DNA of 64,000 bases. It comes from Podarcis raffonei (lineage: Eukaryota; Chordata; Lepidosauria; Squamata; Lacertidae). The position numbers and the translations under genes are program-made. The notes below the pieces were generated by a model, which saw only the letters and a list, made by a program, of their open reading frames with translations, was not told where the DNA came from and searched no databases. The stretch is from positions 34,963,001 to 35,027,000 of the forward strand of contig NC_070603.1 in NCBI RefSeq assembly GCF_027172205.1, written 5' to 3'. Below, piece by piece: positions 22,501 through 33,743 of this stretch; position 1 is the first letter of the stretch, and each line of letters starts with the position of its first letter.

Positions 22501-25500
22501 GTTGCTGCAGCACTCAGCGTAAATTTAGTCTGCTCTATATATGTACCCTCACAGTCCACATGACTAGGAGGTTTACATAAACTAGAGATAAGGTGGAAGA
22601 GAGATTTAAGCAGTCACAGTGATTAATCATGTAATAGGATCATGTTGAGCTGAGCAAAGGGAAAACACTCAGATTTCTTCAAACAGCAGCGTGAGTAGGA
22701 TTGCCAACTTGTTCCTGGCAAGGCTGCTGTGCCTTTAACACCTGGCAGTTGAAAGCACAAAGCCCTGCCCAGAGAAAAAGTTGGCAGCCCTATACCCCAT
22801 TCACTTAACCTAGAAAATGGGTAAAAGTTTAACGTCACATAAGAAAAATAAATGTATACCTGGCTCCTGTGTTAATCTGGGGTTGGCAATGAGCCAGAAA
22901 AAGGGACTGTGCCTTTAAAAGAGTTATTTACAAATCAGTGGGTGACCACGTATGCCCTGAGGTCTGTCTAGGGTTGCCAACATCTTTGTTAGCTCCTATA
23001 CATTTAACAAGCAGGATGTTTCCCAACACCCAGAAGCTGTTCAATGTGCTGAAATTTCCTAAGGTCTTAAACTCTTAAACCCTGGCAGGAAAACAAACCA
23101 ACCCCCAAACTTTTCCAGTCCAGCCTGTGCCTCTATGTAGAGAAAGCTAAACTCAATGCCTTAGGTACCTTCCCTCCTCAGGGTCAGCAAGAGCAGGGTT
23201 CAGATCCTGCACTTAGCCATGACACTCTCTAGGTGACTTTGGGGTCAGTGTTAGTCTCTTAGCCTAACCTCCCAATAAACCAAGTAGTTTTGTTGTTCTA
23301 TAAATCTGCCCTTAAAAAAAAAAAGTTTCAGTTCAAGCTATCTGTGTGCAAGGGTGAAACCAATCCACCCATCCCCAGGACGACATCCACCCTTCCTTTG
23401 TGCTGACTAATTTTTATTCATTTTTGTCTGTGGGTGTTTCTTCCCTGTGCTCACTCTGTAAACAGCGTGAGACTAGGGGAAAGGAGGCAGGTGACACCTG
23501 GGGCTGAACCTTCCCCTTCATGCTCACCAGTCCTGGGAAACGTGAGCAGTTAGGAAATCCCAAGGCCACTGAAATATACTCAGAGTCGCAAAGTGATTTC
23601 ATGCTCTTTATTCAGCTCATAGTGGTGAGGAGGAATGAATGAATGTCCCCTCAAAGTATCTGCTTTATATACATTATTTACACAATGGGCTGCACATGAT
23701 TGGCTAATTCCGGAATTCTACTGTAAGCCAATCAGGTTGTGGATTCACTTCTATCTGGAGCATGATTGGGTGGTTCCTGCCAACCAATCATACTGCTGCA
23801 TTGTTCTAGGACCAATCAGACTGCTGCATTCTGAATCCTATTGTTCTAGGACCAATCAGACTGCTGCCTTTTGGATCCTATTGTTCTAGGACCAATCAGA
23901 CTGCTGCAGTTTGGATCCTATTCAACTCAGTACATAACAGCCACACAGGAAGAAGCAGGCTGGTGCTTGATCTGTTCCAACCAGGGCCCCGCAGATGAAC
24001 TGACAACCTCATAAGGAAGAAACTACTCACTGGTGTAAGAATTCAAGTCCGTACAGCATTGCTGGGTCTGAGCAGAACCTGCTCCTGCGCCTTTAACAGG
24101 GATCTGGCAGGCAATTTCATGAAAAACAAAGGGCTCCCCCAGGCAACCTATTTATCAAGCATTTGCCTGGGTTGCCCACACAAATGTTAGATTATATCTG
24201 CTATTTTATTGAGCATTTGTTCTGATTTGATGTGGGGTGCTTAGATGATAACGGGGGCATTTATTCTGATTTGTGTTAGTCATTAGTTCACCCTGTACTT
24301 TTCTTGTTGTGCTTTCCAACCTGCAAAAAGTCCTGTTGCTTTGTTTTGTTTTGTTTTGTGTTTTGTTTTGTTTTGTTTTGTTAGCTGGGGCTGATGGGAC
24401 TTGTAGTCCAAAGCATCTGAAAGGGCATCAGGTTGGCAAAGGCTGCCCTAGAGAGCATAAGAACATAAGAAGACTGTGCTGGATCATACCAGTGACCCAT
24501 CAATTCCAGCATCCTGTTCTCACAGTGGCCAACCAGATGGCAATGGGAAGCCCGGAAGCAAGGACCCAAGTGCAACAGTGCTTTCCCCTGCTGCAGTTTC
24601 CTGCACCTAGTAGTCAGAAGCATTCTACCTCCAGACATGGAGGCAGAGCATAGTCATCATGACTAATTAATAATAATAATAATTTTATTATTTATACACC
24701 GCCCATCCGGCTGGGTTGCCAGCCAGACACTGGATCAATGGCTAGTGGCCATTGATAGCTTATGTGCACTTCAATCCACTTTAATTGCACATATTTCAAG
24801 CTCCGGTAACTGCCTGAATCCCTCTTGCAAAATACTGGCAGCCTGGAGGCACTCATCACCTGGTTATTTCTCCAGATCAGACCTCTATTAAAAGCTCAGG
24901 AGCAGCCAGGCTAGAGGGCAACCTTAAACGTTAGGCTTTGCGCCAGCTTTTGACTCACCCTTCTTCCGGGTATTAGGTAAGAATTAATTTTAAAAGCCTC
25001 TTTATGAGGAGTTGGGGTAACGGTCCATCTAATTTAGCACTATAAATGAATGGCAACAAGTCTGAGATCTTTTCTGGGCCTAGCGGATTTTATGCTCCTT
25101 TAATAGTTGCACAAAAACCTGCTGTTAAAGGTACAGGAGCCCTGCCAGGAGTATTAAAGCTCTTAACAACCCTAAATGTGCTCATTTGATGGTACTGGGG
25201 TTGTTATACATGATCCCACATTCAATGCTGTTTGCACTTGCAAAAGTTTTTGGGGTGGGCATACTGCTTCATTTCCAACCAGTGCGTGTCCTGTAGCTTC
25301 CTGCTGAAATCTTCTAACTTTTCATAGCATAAATGTTCCTGTGTTGTTGTTAGTTTTTGTCCCGCTCTCATTGCACTGTAGTGCAAGACCCAAGTGCCCT
25401 TCCAGGCAGCAGTAATGTGGCATCTTTGAATCTCTGAGGAAGCATTGCAGAGCAACTAGTAAAGTGAAATTATTTGTGCGTGGCCCAGTATATGTTCACC

Positions 25501-28500
25501 TCCAATACACAATTATTGTGTCAATGACATGTTTCATAGAATCATAGTGTTGGAAGGGACTCCAAGAATCATCTAGTCCAACCTCCTGCAATGCAGGAAT
25601 CTTAACACGTGGTCCCCGATCCAATTTGAAATGGTACCGGACCCTGCTTAGCTTTACAAATGTGCAAGCAGTTTTATTGCTGCTCCACTCTGTTGCAGAA
25701 TACATCTGTCAAACAATTTTTTAAAAACTCTGGATGGAGGGACTCTACAGTTTTTCCAGTCACAGACCATGCTTCTACATCCTTTTTTTTTAAAAAAATA
25801 ATTTTTAATGAATGATTTTATATTACAAAAAACATTACAACCATACTACCACAAAATACAATTGAGAAATAAAAATTACATACATCAGTATTTTGTTTAT
25901 TCCTTATTTACCATCTTATTTCCTTCCAAACATCCCATACAAAACACACACACAGAGAGAATAATAATGAAAATAAATATTTCCCCCCTTTTATCTTACA
26001 AAATCTTTTCTTCAGTTTTGACTTCCTGTCAAGTCCCTTCACATATGTTTTATCTTACAATTGAATGTACACAAAGCAATAAACCTTTCTATATAAATTT
26101 TCCAATACATTCAGAAAACATAATAAATCCTTAATTGTTATCCACCTCCTTTTACTTCCTTTGTCACTTGAATGCTAGCACGGAGTCAAAACTATTATTG
26201 TATTTTTGAACATATCTTCTATAATCATCTCATTTTTCCGCAAATTTTTGCTTTGAGTTTCCTCTGAGTTTGCTAGTCAATTGAGGACCATGCTTCTACG
26301 TCCTACTTCCTCCTACATGAGGAAGAAAAAAGGGGTCTCAAAGGTCACTGACTCCACGCTATTAAGACTTGCTCATAGCATTCAGGCTATGATCCCACCC
26401 AGGCACCAGAATTTTCCAAGTCAGAAGCTGGTGGCCTGAGAGCAAAGGGCCAGCCCATGCCCTTGTGTCCCTTAAAAACCTAGAGATCTTAAAGCAGAGA
26501 TAAAACCTACAACCTCATATATGCAAGGCTATATATTCAACCAAGGAGCCTCAATCTGTGAAACTGAGGTTGCCCAAGGAGTCTTCTTAGGAGTATTCAG
26601 GCAAACACCCCCTCACGTGCTGAGGGGAAAAGCTGGACTGTGCCCCACCAGGAACATCTCACCTGTTGGTTATGTATGCACTGACCACACCTCTGCTAGT
26701 CTGTGAGGACCTATATTGTAAGAGGGCTCATTTGAAACCCCCCCCCCCAAAAAATGTCATAGCCAGCTGCAAATGAAGCCTCTTTGCTTCAGAAAATTGC
26801 CTTTGGCCACGCCTCTCCTGGTATGTACCACAGAGGAACTTACGGTCTTCAAATAAAAACATCCTGAAGGTCCCAGGCCACAGAGAGGTTAGGCTGGCCT
26901 CAACTAGAGCCAGGGCTTTTTCCGCTGCGGCTCCAATCTGGTGGAACGCTCTGTCACAAGAGACTAGGGCCCTGCGGGACTTGACATCTTTCCGCAGGGC
27001 TTGCAAGACGGAGCTGTTCCACCAGACCTTTGGTCAGGGTTCAGTCTGACTCCCTCTCCCCTTTCATAAGAACTTGCATGAAAGTGGCCTCCCAATTTTT
27101 CTCACAGGCCCATATAAGTTCAGCACAAACAGTTGGGCCTGGTGAGCATTTAAGGTCCCCAATGCTAATCTGCGGGTTGCCATCTGATCCTGCTCTGATT
27201 TGAGGATGTATTTTAATTGATTGTCTGATTTTATGTTAATGTGTTATACATTTGATGTTAGCCGCTCTGAGCCCAGCTTCGGCTGGGGAGGGTGGGATAT
27301 AAATAAAAATTATTATTATTATTATTATTATATAAAAGTAATGAGAGAAAGCTTTTCAATAAATGTCGGGGATGGGTGGGAATATGTTGGGTTATTGACA
27401 GGATTTGAATGGGGCTGGGATCTATTTCCTCTGAAAAAGATATCTCCTTCACACACAAAAACACAAACACAGAGGAAGGTCACGTTTAAACAGTAATTTA
27501 AGCCACTGAAAAAGTCACATAAAGGGCACACGCCACTTCCTGTTCTTCTCCTGCTTACCTGAGAACTTGCTGAGGAAATCAAGTCCTGGGGGGAAATTCC
27601 TGTTGGACCAAAAAAAGCTATGGTATCTTAAATATGCTACTGAATATATTATGTACCCAGGTAGTTGGTAGCCCAGTTGTCATCATTATACAGTACTGTA
27701 TATATGTAAGGCAGTTCACAGACCACAGCCTTCCTCTCTTTCGCTGAGGAGCATATTTTGCTTGAGTTTGTTTAGATCTTGCCAAACAAATCACGCTTAT
27801 TCAGATTGCTCCCCAGCTCCCTCCTGAAAAGCCATATTAGTTTACAGAAAATATGGATTCATCCCTTCCTACATCTCCCACACTGAAACCCAGCTCATTG
27901 TTCACCACACGGAGGCTTCATTCACATGTCCTGTCTTGCCCACACTGTAAGTGCTGCTACCTGTTCCCCTTGGCATTTGCTTTTATTCTGAGTGGTTTGT
28001 ACACAAATTGCGGTCCACATTATCTTCTCTGCCCCCGCCTCCAACATTTTCCCACTTTGGACTAGGCCTACTGCATGAACTTACCAGCGAGAAGGCATAA
28101 ATATTTGCTTTGGAACATTAGTGTTGATACTCTGACCAGAAAGTTTAGACAGTGGTGCAGGAGTATCTTCTTGCCCTTTACAATTCTGTTTTTGCATAAC
28201 ATAGCCTTGGGTTATGTGGGTGACGACTGCTATTACCTGGGAGGGGCCCACAGCATTGTATTTTGACAGCGCTCCTCCTGCTCTGACTGACGCTGAGGTT
28301 TGCTTTTTCAGGGCCTCTCTGCAGCATTTTGGTAGAACGATTTGGCTGCAGGACCACTGTGATGCTTGGAGGCCTTCTCAGCGGGGTGGGCATGGTTGCC
28401 AGTGCTTTCTCCAAGTCCATTAGTCACCTTTACATAACAGCAGGATTCATCACAGGTGAGTAGAGCCTCCAAGTGGGTTGGTATGCAGAAGCTTTGTCCT

Positions 28501-31500
28501 GGTTTTGTAACACTGGTGCCCCAGTTCACATGCAGCACTCAGCCAAGCCGTGGCTTAGCACAAATGAGCAAATGTGTGGGTTCCCAGACAGGAGATGGGG
28601 GCTGCTAACCAAGGGCTTAACCATGGTTTGGCTTAGTGTTATGTTCCAAACTGGGCTTGTGGTTTGCCTCTCTCAGTAGAGACTGTAACCTTGGTTATAG
28701 CTCATATTTTGTCTGGAATGAAAGATTTACAGTGGTACCTTGGGTTAAGTACTTAATTTGTTCCGGAGGTCCGTTCTTAACCTGAAACTGTTCTTAACCT
28801 GAAGCACCACTTTAGCTAATGGGGCCTTCTGCTGCCGCCGCTCCGCTGGAGCACGATTTCTGTTCTCATCCTGAAGCAAAGTTCTTAACCTGAAGCACTA
28901 TTTCTGGGTTAGCCGAGTCTGTAACCTGAAGCGTATGTAACCTGAAGCATATGTAACCTGAGGTACCACTGTATATGTAACGTGAGGCCAAACCATGGCT
29001 TAGCCCTGGGTAGCACCATAACAACAGGATTGGGGAAGGAGCGCAGTGTGCCAGTGGAGGTATACATTCACGGAAGAGAAGGAGAGGCGATTCTTGCCAT
29101 TTGGGGGACCCTCCACAACAGATTTATTTTGGGGAGGTGGGCATTGCTTGAAGGATAGGGAATAGTCAAAAATTCCCTCGCCTCCTCCTCCATATGCAGA
29201 CGCCTCCTGGTAGAGCAATTAGTGTCTGTTGTACATATTTTTTCTTATAAGCCCATCATATTGTAATTGGATTTCAACACAGCTCTGCTCAATGAACTGT
29301 CCTTGAGGATAGTTTAGTTTATCATACCATTTAATAGTACTTTTCAATATAATGTGGAACCTTGGTTTTCAAACGTAACCCGTTCCGGAAGATCGTTCAA
29401 CTTCCAAAACGTTCGAAAACCAAAGATCAATGGCCTGGCTGCAAAGTTGTTCATCTTCTGAGGCGCACCCGAAAACAGAAGTAATTACTTCTGGGTTTTC
29501 AGCATTTGAGTTCTGAATTATTTGGCTTCCGAGACGCTTGAAAACCAAGGTTCCTCTGTAGATTGAAAATAATGGTATCATATTTGGAAATATAAGACCT
29601 CCTATTTCATAAGATTTTTGTCTAGTGGGCATTGTGACTTGCGTTTTCTCTTTTCTGTTTTTGTCCAAGCATAGAAAAGTGCAAATACTTTTTTCTTTTT
29701 TTTTTGCTAACCTTTAAGTGCATTCATAAATAGGAGAGTTCTTGACCATATACATTACTATTGTTTCTATAGTTTTGATTGTGTACAACCCTTGAGGTGC
29801 TGTAAAATATAGCTGCTCTTGAGTAAAGATCTCATGTGGTCTGAAAACTGGGGCAGGGAGACTGTTTTGCCTCCATCCTCCTTAGACTGCCCTGGCCTTA
29901 GAGGGCCACTGAACTAATTCATGGAATGTGTTCTGAACACCTTAAAAGTGCTTGATAAACACACAATATATCTAAAACTCCAGCATTCCAAATTCAATTC
30001 TTGAATCTCTTCTTTCTTTAAAGGCTTGGGGTCATGTTTCAGCTTCCAGGCTGGAGTCACTGTGCTTGGCTACTACTTCATACGCCGTCGAGCCCTGGCC
30101 AATGCTCTGGCCTCCACAGGTGTCTCCATTGGCCTCACACTCTGGCCACTGTTCTCCCAGTACATGCTTGACGAGATGGGCTGGAGAAACACTTTCCTCA
30201 TCTTTGGCGGGGTGCTGCTGAACTGCTGCGTTTGTGGGGCTGTGATGAGGCCGGTGGTGCCAGACCAGCTGCCTGCCCCATTATTGAAGCCCTACCCTGA
30301 ACAGCCACCTGAAGGGGCCTATTTGTCTAATGGAAACACTGTGCATCCTGAAAAGGAGCTGCCCCGGCCCAGGTGTGCCGCTTGCATCCAGACCCTACAG
30401 AAGTACCTGGCTTTTGACGTCTTCTGCAAGAACAAAGGCTATCAGATCTACACCATTGGCGTGTCTTGGATGGTGATGGGTTTTGTGCTGCCCCTCATCT
30501 ACCTGGTGCCTTACGCCATCTTCAATGGAGTGCCGGAGCGCAAGGCAGCCCTGCTCATCTCCATCATTGGGTTCATCAACATATTCATGCGCCCCATGGC
30601 GGGCCTGCTCTCAGGCCTCAACGTCTTCACTGGCCGGAGGATCTACCTCTTTAGCCTGGCTGTCCTCCTCAACGGCCTGAGCAACCTCATCTGCGCAATC
30701 TCAGCTGACTACACCGTCCTTGTCTTCTACTGCTTGGTCTACAGTGTCTCCATGAGTGTCATCGGTGCTCTTCTCTTCCAGGTGTTAATGGATGTGGTAG
30801 AGATGGACAGGTTCTCCAGTGCCTTGGGTCTCTTCACCATCTTGGAGAGTGTCACCATTCTCATTGGACCCCCTCTTGCAGGTAAGATGTGGGCAGGGCC
30901 TGAGACATTGGGTATTCCGCAAGTGCAAGAACTTCAGCAGAATTTGGCAGGGGTCATAGACTTCCCTGCAGGTAAAACTACTACAACCTTGAAATGGCAA
31001 GCACTGAGGCACAGTGGTTGCTTTAGACACTCCATGTTGGCTATCCCTTCTTTTGATCAGCCTTTCCCTAACCTGGGATCCTCCAGTTGTTTTGGACTCA
31101 AACTCCTATCAGCCCTGCCAGCCAGCATGGCTAATTGTAAGGGCTGATGGGTGTTGTGATCCAAAATATCTGGAAGTTTGGGAAGGTTGCTCCAGATTGT
31201 GGAGTTGTGCAAAGAATTGGCAAAAATAACCTTTCCCCCACTTTTCTGTAGGTGGGTGCTGGGAGTGCTCTTTCTATGAGCAGAACTCAGCTCATGGGAA
31301 GTTTGGATTCAACCCTACATGTTTACCTTTGTATTTTAATGTACTTGAGGAAGAGCTGAAAAAGTTCAGGCCAGTTCCATCCTAGTACAAAAGAACCGCT
31401 GTGGATAGTTCCATTCCCCACCCCCCCTTGTTGCCTAGTGCGTTTCTCCTATTCCTACAATTTGTGCGTTATTCACTGCAACAACTGTTTGGGTACACAC

Positions 31501-31975
31501 ATCCAACACAATTGGCTCATAGTATGAATCAGCCATCAGACACTCTGGCTATTCTTGCCTGTTGCCATGCGGTTTGAGAAGCCAGATGGCTGTTTTCGAT
31601 TATCTGGTGACCTTTCAGAGCCAGAGTTTCAAGGCTCTATGGAGCAAGCAAACATGTGAAATTCAATGCATTTTTTAAAAGACGTCAAATAGAGATAATT
31701 CTTTGATGAGCAAACTATGATGCAGCAGTTTTACCAGGCCTTACAAAAATAGACCAAAGGGAAGGAAATATCAAATTGGTTGACTGCCCAGGGTTTTCTA
31801 TTACATGCAAGGAGCCTCCATGAGTACAGGAGACTCCCTGCTTCAGAAGTTCACCTTCCAACTTGTGCAATGTGATGGTGATGTAGGGAGGAGGCAGAAC
31901 TTAACACACTTGCCTCCCCACTCAGCTCTTGGGTTTTATGTTTAAGCAAAATGCCTGAAAAGGGCTACTGGTGCA

Positions 31976-32020
<45 letters not shown>

Positions 32021-33743
32021 ACTTTATTTTTTATTCTTTATACCCAACAGAACATTAAAAACACAATAAAAGATCAAACATTTAAAACTTCCCTAAACAG
32101 GGCTGCTTTCAGGTGTCTTCTAAAAGTCAGATAGTTGTTTATTTCCTTGACATTTGATGAGAGGGCATTCCACAGGGCGGGCACCACTACTGAGAAGGCC
32201 CTCTGCCTGGTTCCCTGTAACCTCACTTCTTGCAGTGAGGGAACCGCCAGAAGGTCTCAGATCTGGACCTCAGTGTCCGGGCAGAATGATGGGGGTGGAG
32301 AGGCTCCTTCAGGTATACTGGGCCGAGGTCGTTTAGGGCTTTAAAGGTCAGCACCTAGCAACATAAAATAACCATCTCACTCACATAAGAATGAAGAACA
32401 ACTGTAGACAACCAAACCCTGACCATTACTGCCATCTAAATATCTAGGAGAATGCAAATGTCTTAACTGAAAGGATGATAAAGACTGTGCTAGGCATGCC
32501 TCTCTGGAGAAAGCATTCCACAATTGGGGGGGGGGGGAGGCACTTACAGAACAGACACGTTCTCTCCTTGCCAGCTTCCAAATGTCTCTTGGAAAGAAGC
32601 AAACAAAGAATCACCTATTGGGCTGTAAGAAAGTGATGAGGCAGTGGTTGGTTGCTACCAACACCATGGTGGCAAAGAACAGATACTAGGACCAAAAACA
32701 GTTTGGTCCTATCTTCACCACAGACTTATATAACTAGTCATTCCCTTGCCCTAGGGATCCTGGAAACTAGTTCTTCTGGGAATGGGGCATTAAGATTTGG
32801 AACAGATCTGAGCAGATTCGCCAAACCACAATTCATAAATATATATTGTGGTGGGTGGGGAGGCAAAGACAGTTAAATTGGGATCATGTTTATAGTGTAG
32901 ATATACCTTTCAGGTGGGGAGACCAGAGGCAGCTGCATTTGCTGCTGGATGAAGTCATCTGTACAGTGAGGGGGGAAAGTAGTTTTTTTTTTTGTCCCTG
33001 ACATCCTTGGACAGCTCTTTGGTCTTTGTCATGGTGGCTAGTTTGGAATCTGCTGGATTGTTGACAGGTGTCTTTTGTACAGGTACTGTAATGAGCTGGG
33101 ATTACAGGTAATACCTCTCTCTCCTTTACAGCAGGTGCTTCTAATCTCAGCTCGTTATATACAGTGAAAATACCAGGTACCCTCACATCTGGCTGGTTGA
33201 TAGGGGATCAAATACTTATTACACTGATTATAATGCACATCAATCTCTAACTTTCGTCTTCTGGGTTTCTGGGGGTTTTCCCTGTTGTTATTCTGTCTCT
33301 CACAGCTACAATAAACCTACCATTACAATTATGGACTGGTCATTTCTTCGTCAGAGGGCAAATTTAGCAGGGGATCAAATACTTTTCCCCCTCACTGTAT
33401 GTGGTTGTGAGCATTTTGGAGGAGAATGGAATCCTATTAAAAAGCGGAAGGTTGCACTTTTGCATGCCATTGAGATTTGAACTTTTTTTCTGTTCCAGGT
33501 CTTCTTGTGGATATCACGGGCCACTATAGTTACGTCTTCTATGCTTCCACCTTCTTCATGGTAACGTCTGCTCTCTTCATGGGTCTTAGCTTCTGCACTA
33601 TGAAAGCAAAGAACAAACTGAAAGAGACCCATAAGCTGCTATCCCCAGAGGTCCCCTCCAGGGGAAAATACATGGAAGTGCCAACAGAACAGAGGCCAAA
33701 CAGAAATGATCCTCCTGCAGTCATCTATATAACAAGCATCTGA
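19552..33743 (+). CDS. SLC16A5: Monocarboxylate transporter, SLC16 family (MCT6 type)
   Basis: Coding exons are 19552-19771, 28312-28455, 30024-30881 and 33499-33743. All junctions are in phase 1, giving 1467 nt and 488 residues. The protein is a 12-helix plasma-membrane carrier of the major facilitator superfamily; human SLC16A5 carries drugs and flavonoid-type solutes rather than lactate (family knowledge). The first helix has the MCT signature in the form DRGWAWVV (residues 16-23), and the second signature is YYFIRRRALANALAS near residue 138. The helix 6-7 loop is long and proline-rich (PEQPPEGAYLSNG). ASNSQTSWFPSI, GLTLGFPSC and ALLISIIGF are near-identical to human SLC16A5. The ATG at 19552 is chosen because it has A at -3 and lies just after a 5'UTR acceptor. 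The C-terminal tail is short (ending VIYITSI) and lacks the longer human tail. Position next to ARMC7, NT5C and JPT1 supports SLC16A5 rather than another SLC16 member. Confidence 0.95.
20362..20512 (+). repeat. Interspersed repeat, unassigned family (copy 2)
   Basis: Carries GATCAGGCCAATGTCTCATC, TAGTCCAGCACCCTGTTC and GTGCAACAGCACTCTCCCC, as in copies 1 and 3. It runs directly into the Sauria SINE head at 20512. Confidence 0.6.
20512..20740 (+). mobile_element. Sauria SINE 5' part, interrupted by a hAT MITE
   Basis: The head GTGGGGCTGTGGTCTAAAC stops at 20536 and resumes after the MITE with GTCTAAACCACTGAGCCACT, then GGTCAGCGGTTCAAATCC. Only the tRNA-like part is present. Confidence 0.85.
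20537..20672. mobile_element. hAT-type foldback MITE in a SINE head
   Basis: The 136-bp element is almost one hairpin: CAGTGTTCCCCAACCTTGGG at the left is matched by its exact reverse complement at the right. An exact 8-bp duplication GTCTAAAC flanks it (20529-20536, 20673-20680). Inner arms carry GGACTACAACTCCCATCAT. Confidence 0.92.
20778..20913. mobile_element. hAT-type foldback MITE (second copy)
   Basis: Left end CAGGCTTCCTCAACCTCAGC and right end GCCGAGGTTGAGGAAGCCTG pair as inverted repeats. Flanks TTCTAGAG and TGCTAGAT match at six of eight bases. Same family as the element 105 bases to the left. Confidence 0.85.
21130..22390 (+). mobile_element. L2 LINE 3' relic
   Basis: Two blocks of L2 reverse transcriptase are readable: LHLDKTKVLFLGDREQ and VHSLGVLLDSKLSMK, then, after an inserted hAT element, LDYCNAVYVGLSLK, KLQLIQNVAARLVTG and DHITPVLKDLRWLSV. 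The 3'UTR ends near 22380 with GTACAAATTAAATCATCATC. It has stop codons and is dead. It lies in SLC16A5 intron 1. Confidence 0.9.
21426..21751. mobile_element. hAT-type element inside the L2 relic
   Basis: It starts CAGGGCATAGCTAGG and ends CCTATGCCCCTG, imperfect inverted ends. Flanks CATCTGGT and TATCTGGT match at seven of eight. The G+C-rich core carries no recognisable transposase. Removing it restores the L2 reading LHLVHHLRS. Confidence 0.8.
23570..23939 (-). mobile_element. Solo LTR, retrovirus-like family unassigned
   Basis: A 370-bp element has TGTTATG at its minus-strand start and ATATTTCA at its end, with an exact 5-bp duplication GCCAC on both sides and no internal region. On the minus strand it has a TATA box (23663-23671) and AATAAA (23607-23612) 55 bases apart. 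The upstream part (U3) holds three exact-spaced 40-bp repeats with CCAAT boxes. It is a fossil in SLC16A5 intron 1. Confidence 0.85.
24341..24381 (+). repeat. (TTTTG)n microsatellite
   Basis: About eight TTTTG units with one interruption. Confidence 0.9.
24456..24760 (+). repeat. Unassigned repeat (copy 3) with an L2 tail inside
   Basis: AACATAAGAAGACTGTGCTG, CATCCTGTTCTCACAGTGGC and GAGGCAGAGCATAGTCATCA mark the best copy. It breaks at about 24664 and resumes near 24740 with GCTAGTGGCCATTGATAGC. The gap holds AT-rich units and CACCGCCCATCCGGCTGGG, an antisense L2 3' end. Confidence 0.65.
25534..25606 (-). mobile_element. CR1 3' end fragment
   Basis: ATAGAATCATAGTGTTGGAA and TAGTCCAACCTCCTGCAATG are the reverse of the CR1 terminus, in SLC16A5 intron 1. 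Confidence 0.8.
25783..26285 (-). mobile_element. 5'-truncated L1-like retrotransposon insertion
   Basis: An A/T-rich block begins with a T run (a reversed poly-A tail). It is flanked by an 18-bp duplication, GACCATGCTTCTAC(A/G)TCC, at 25765-25782 and 26286-26303. This is the signature of target-primed insertion with a long duplication. Family assignment to L1 rests on the tail and duplication only. Confidence 0.65.
26800..27330 (+). mobile_element. L2 LINE 3' relic
   Basis: The reading WWNALSQETRALRDLTSFRR then ACKTELFHQTFG is the L2 C-terminal end. A 3'UTR with GAGCCCAGCTTCGGCTGGGG follows, and it ends in an ATT microsatellite at 27307-27330. Confidence 0.8.
28730..28971. mobile_element. 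Tigger/pogo-like MITE (copy 2)
   Basis: Starts CAGTGGTACCTTGGGTTAAG and ends TAACCTGAGGTACCACTG between TA dinucleotides. Reverse-orientation copy of the 6546 element. Lies in SLC16A5 intron 2. Confidence 0.88.
29352..29558. mobile_element. Tigger/pogo-like MITE, different subfamily
   Basis: The left end ATGTGGAACCTTGGTTTTCA and right end GAAAACCAAGGTTCCTCTG are inverted and flanked by TA. The middle CCCGTTCCGGAAGATCG differs from the 6546 family. Confidence 0.8.
31058..31190. mobile_element. hAT-type foldback MITE, worn copy
   Basis: CCTTTCCCTAACCTGGGATC pairs loosely with CTGGAAGTTTGGGAAGG. The central TCAGCCCTGCCAGCCAGCAT is shared with other copies. Confidence 0.65.
31977..32360 (-). 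mobile_element. L2 LINE 3' relic with ATA microsatellite
   Basis: An (ATA)n run at 31977-32020 marks the 3' end. Then follow the reversed L2 blocks GAGAGGGCATTCCACAGGGC, AAGGCCCTCTGCCTGGTTCC and GGTCGTTTAGGGCTTTAAAG. Confidence 0.8.
32964..33397 (-). mobile_element. Internally deleted Tc1/mariner element
   Basis: Both ends carry CAGTGAGGGG(G)AAA with TA flanks (32962-32963, 33398-33399). The right arm has outer and inner copies of the ATTTGATCCCCT-type repeat about 165 bases apart, the IR/DR layout of Sleeping Beauty-like Tc1 elements. On the minus strand an ATG at 33032 opens MTKTKELSKDVRD, the usual Tc1 transposase start, but the frame then runs straight into a poly-A tract and the other terminal repeat. 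It is thus a non-autonomous deletion derivative in the last SLC16A5 intron. Confidence 0.9.

Noticed and set aside
23797-23920. CRISPR-like array of 40-bp repeats
   Set aside because: The repeats are contiguous tandem units without spacers, inside an LTR of a vertebrate genome.
30882-31147. Continuation of the large SLC16A5 exon to a stop at 31147
   Set aside because: A perfect GCAG/GTAAG donor at 30881 joins in phase with the conserved last exon at 33499; the read-through sequence is not transporter-like.
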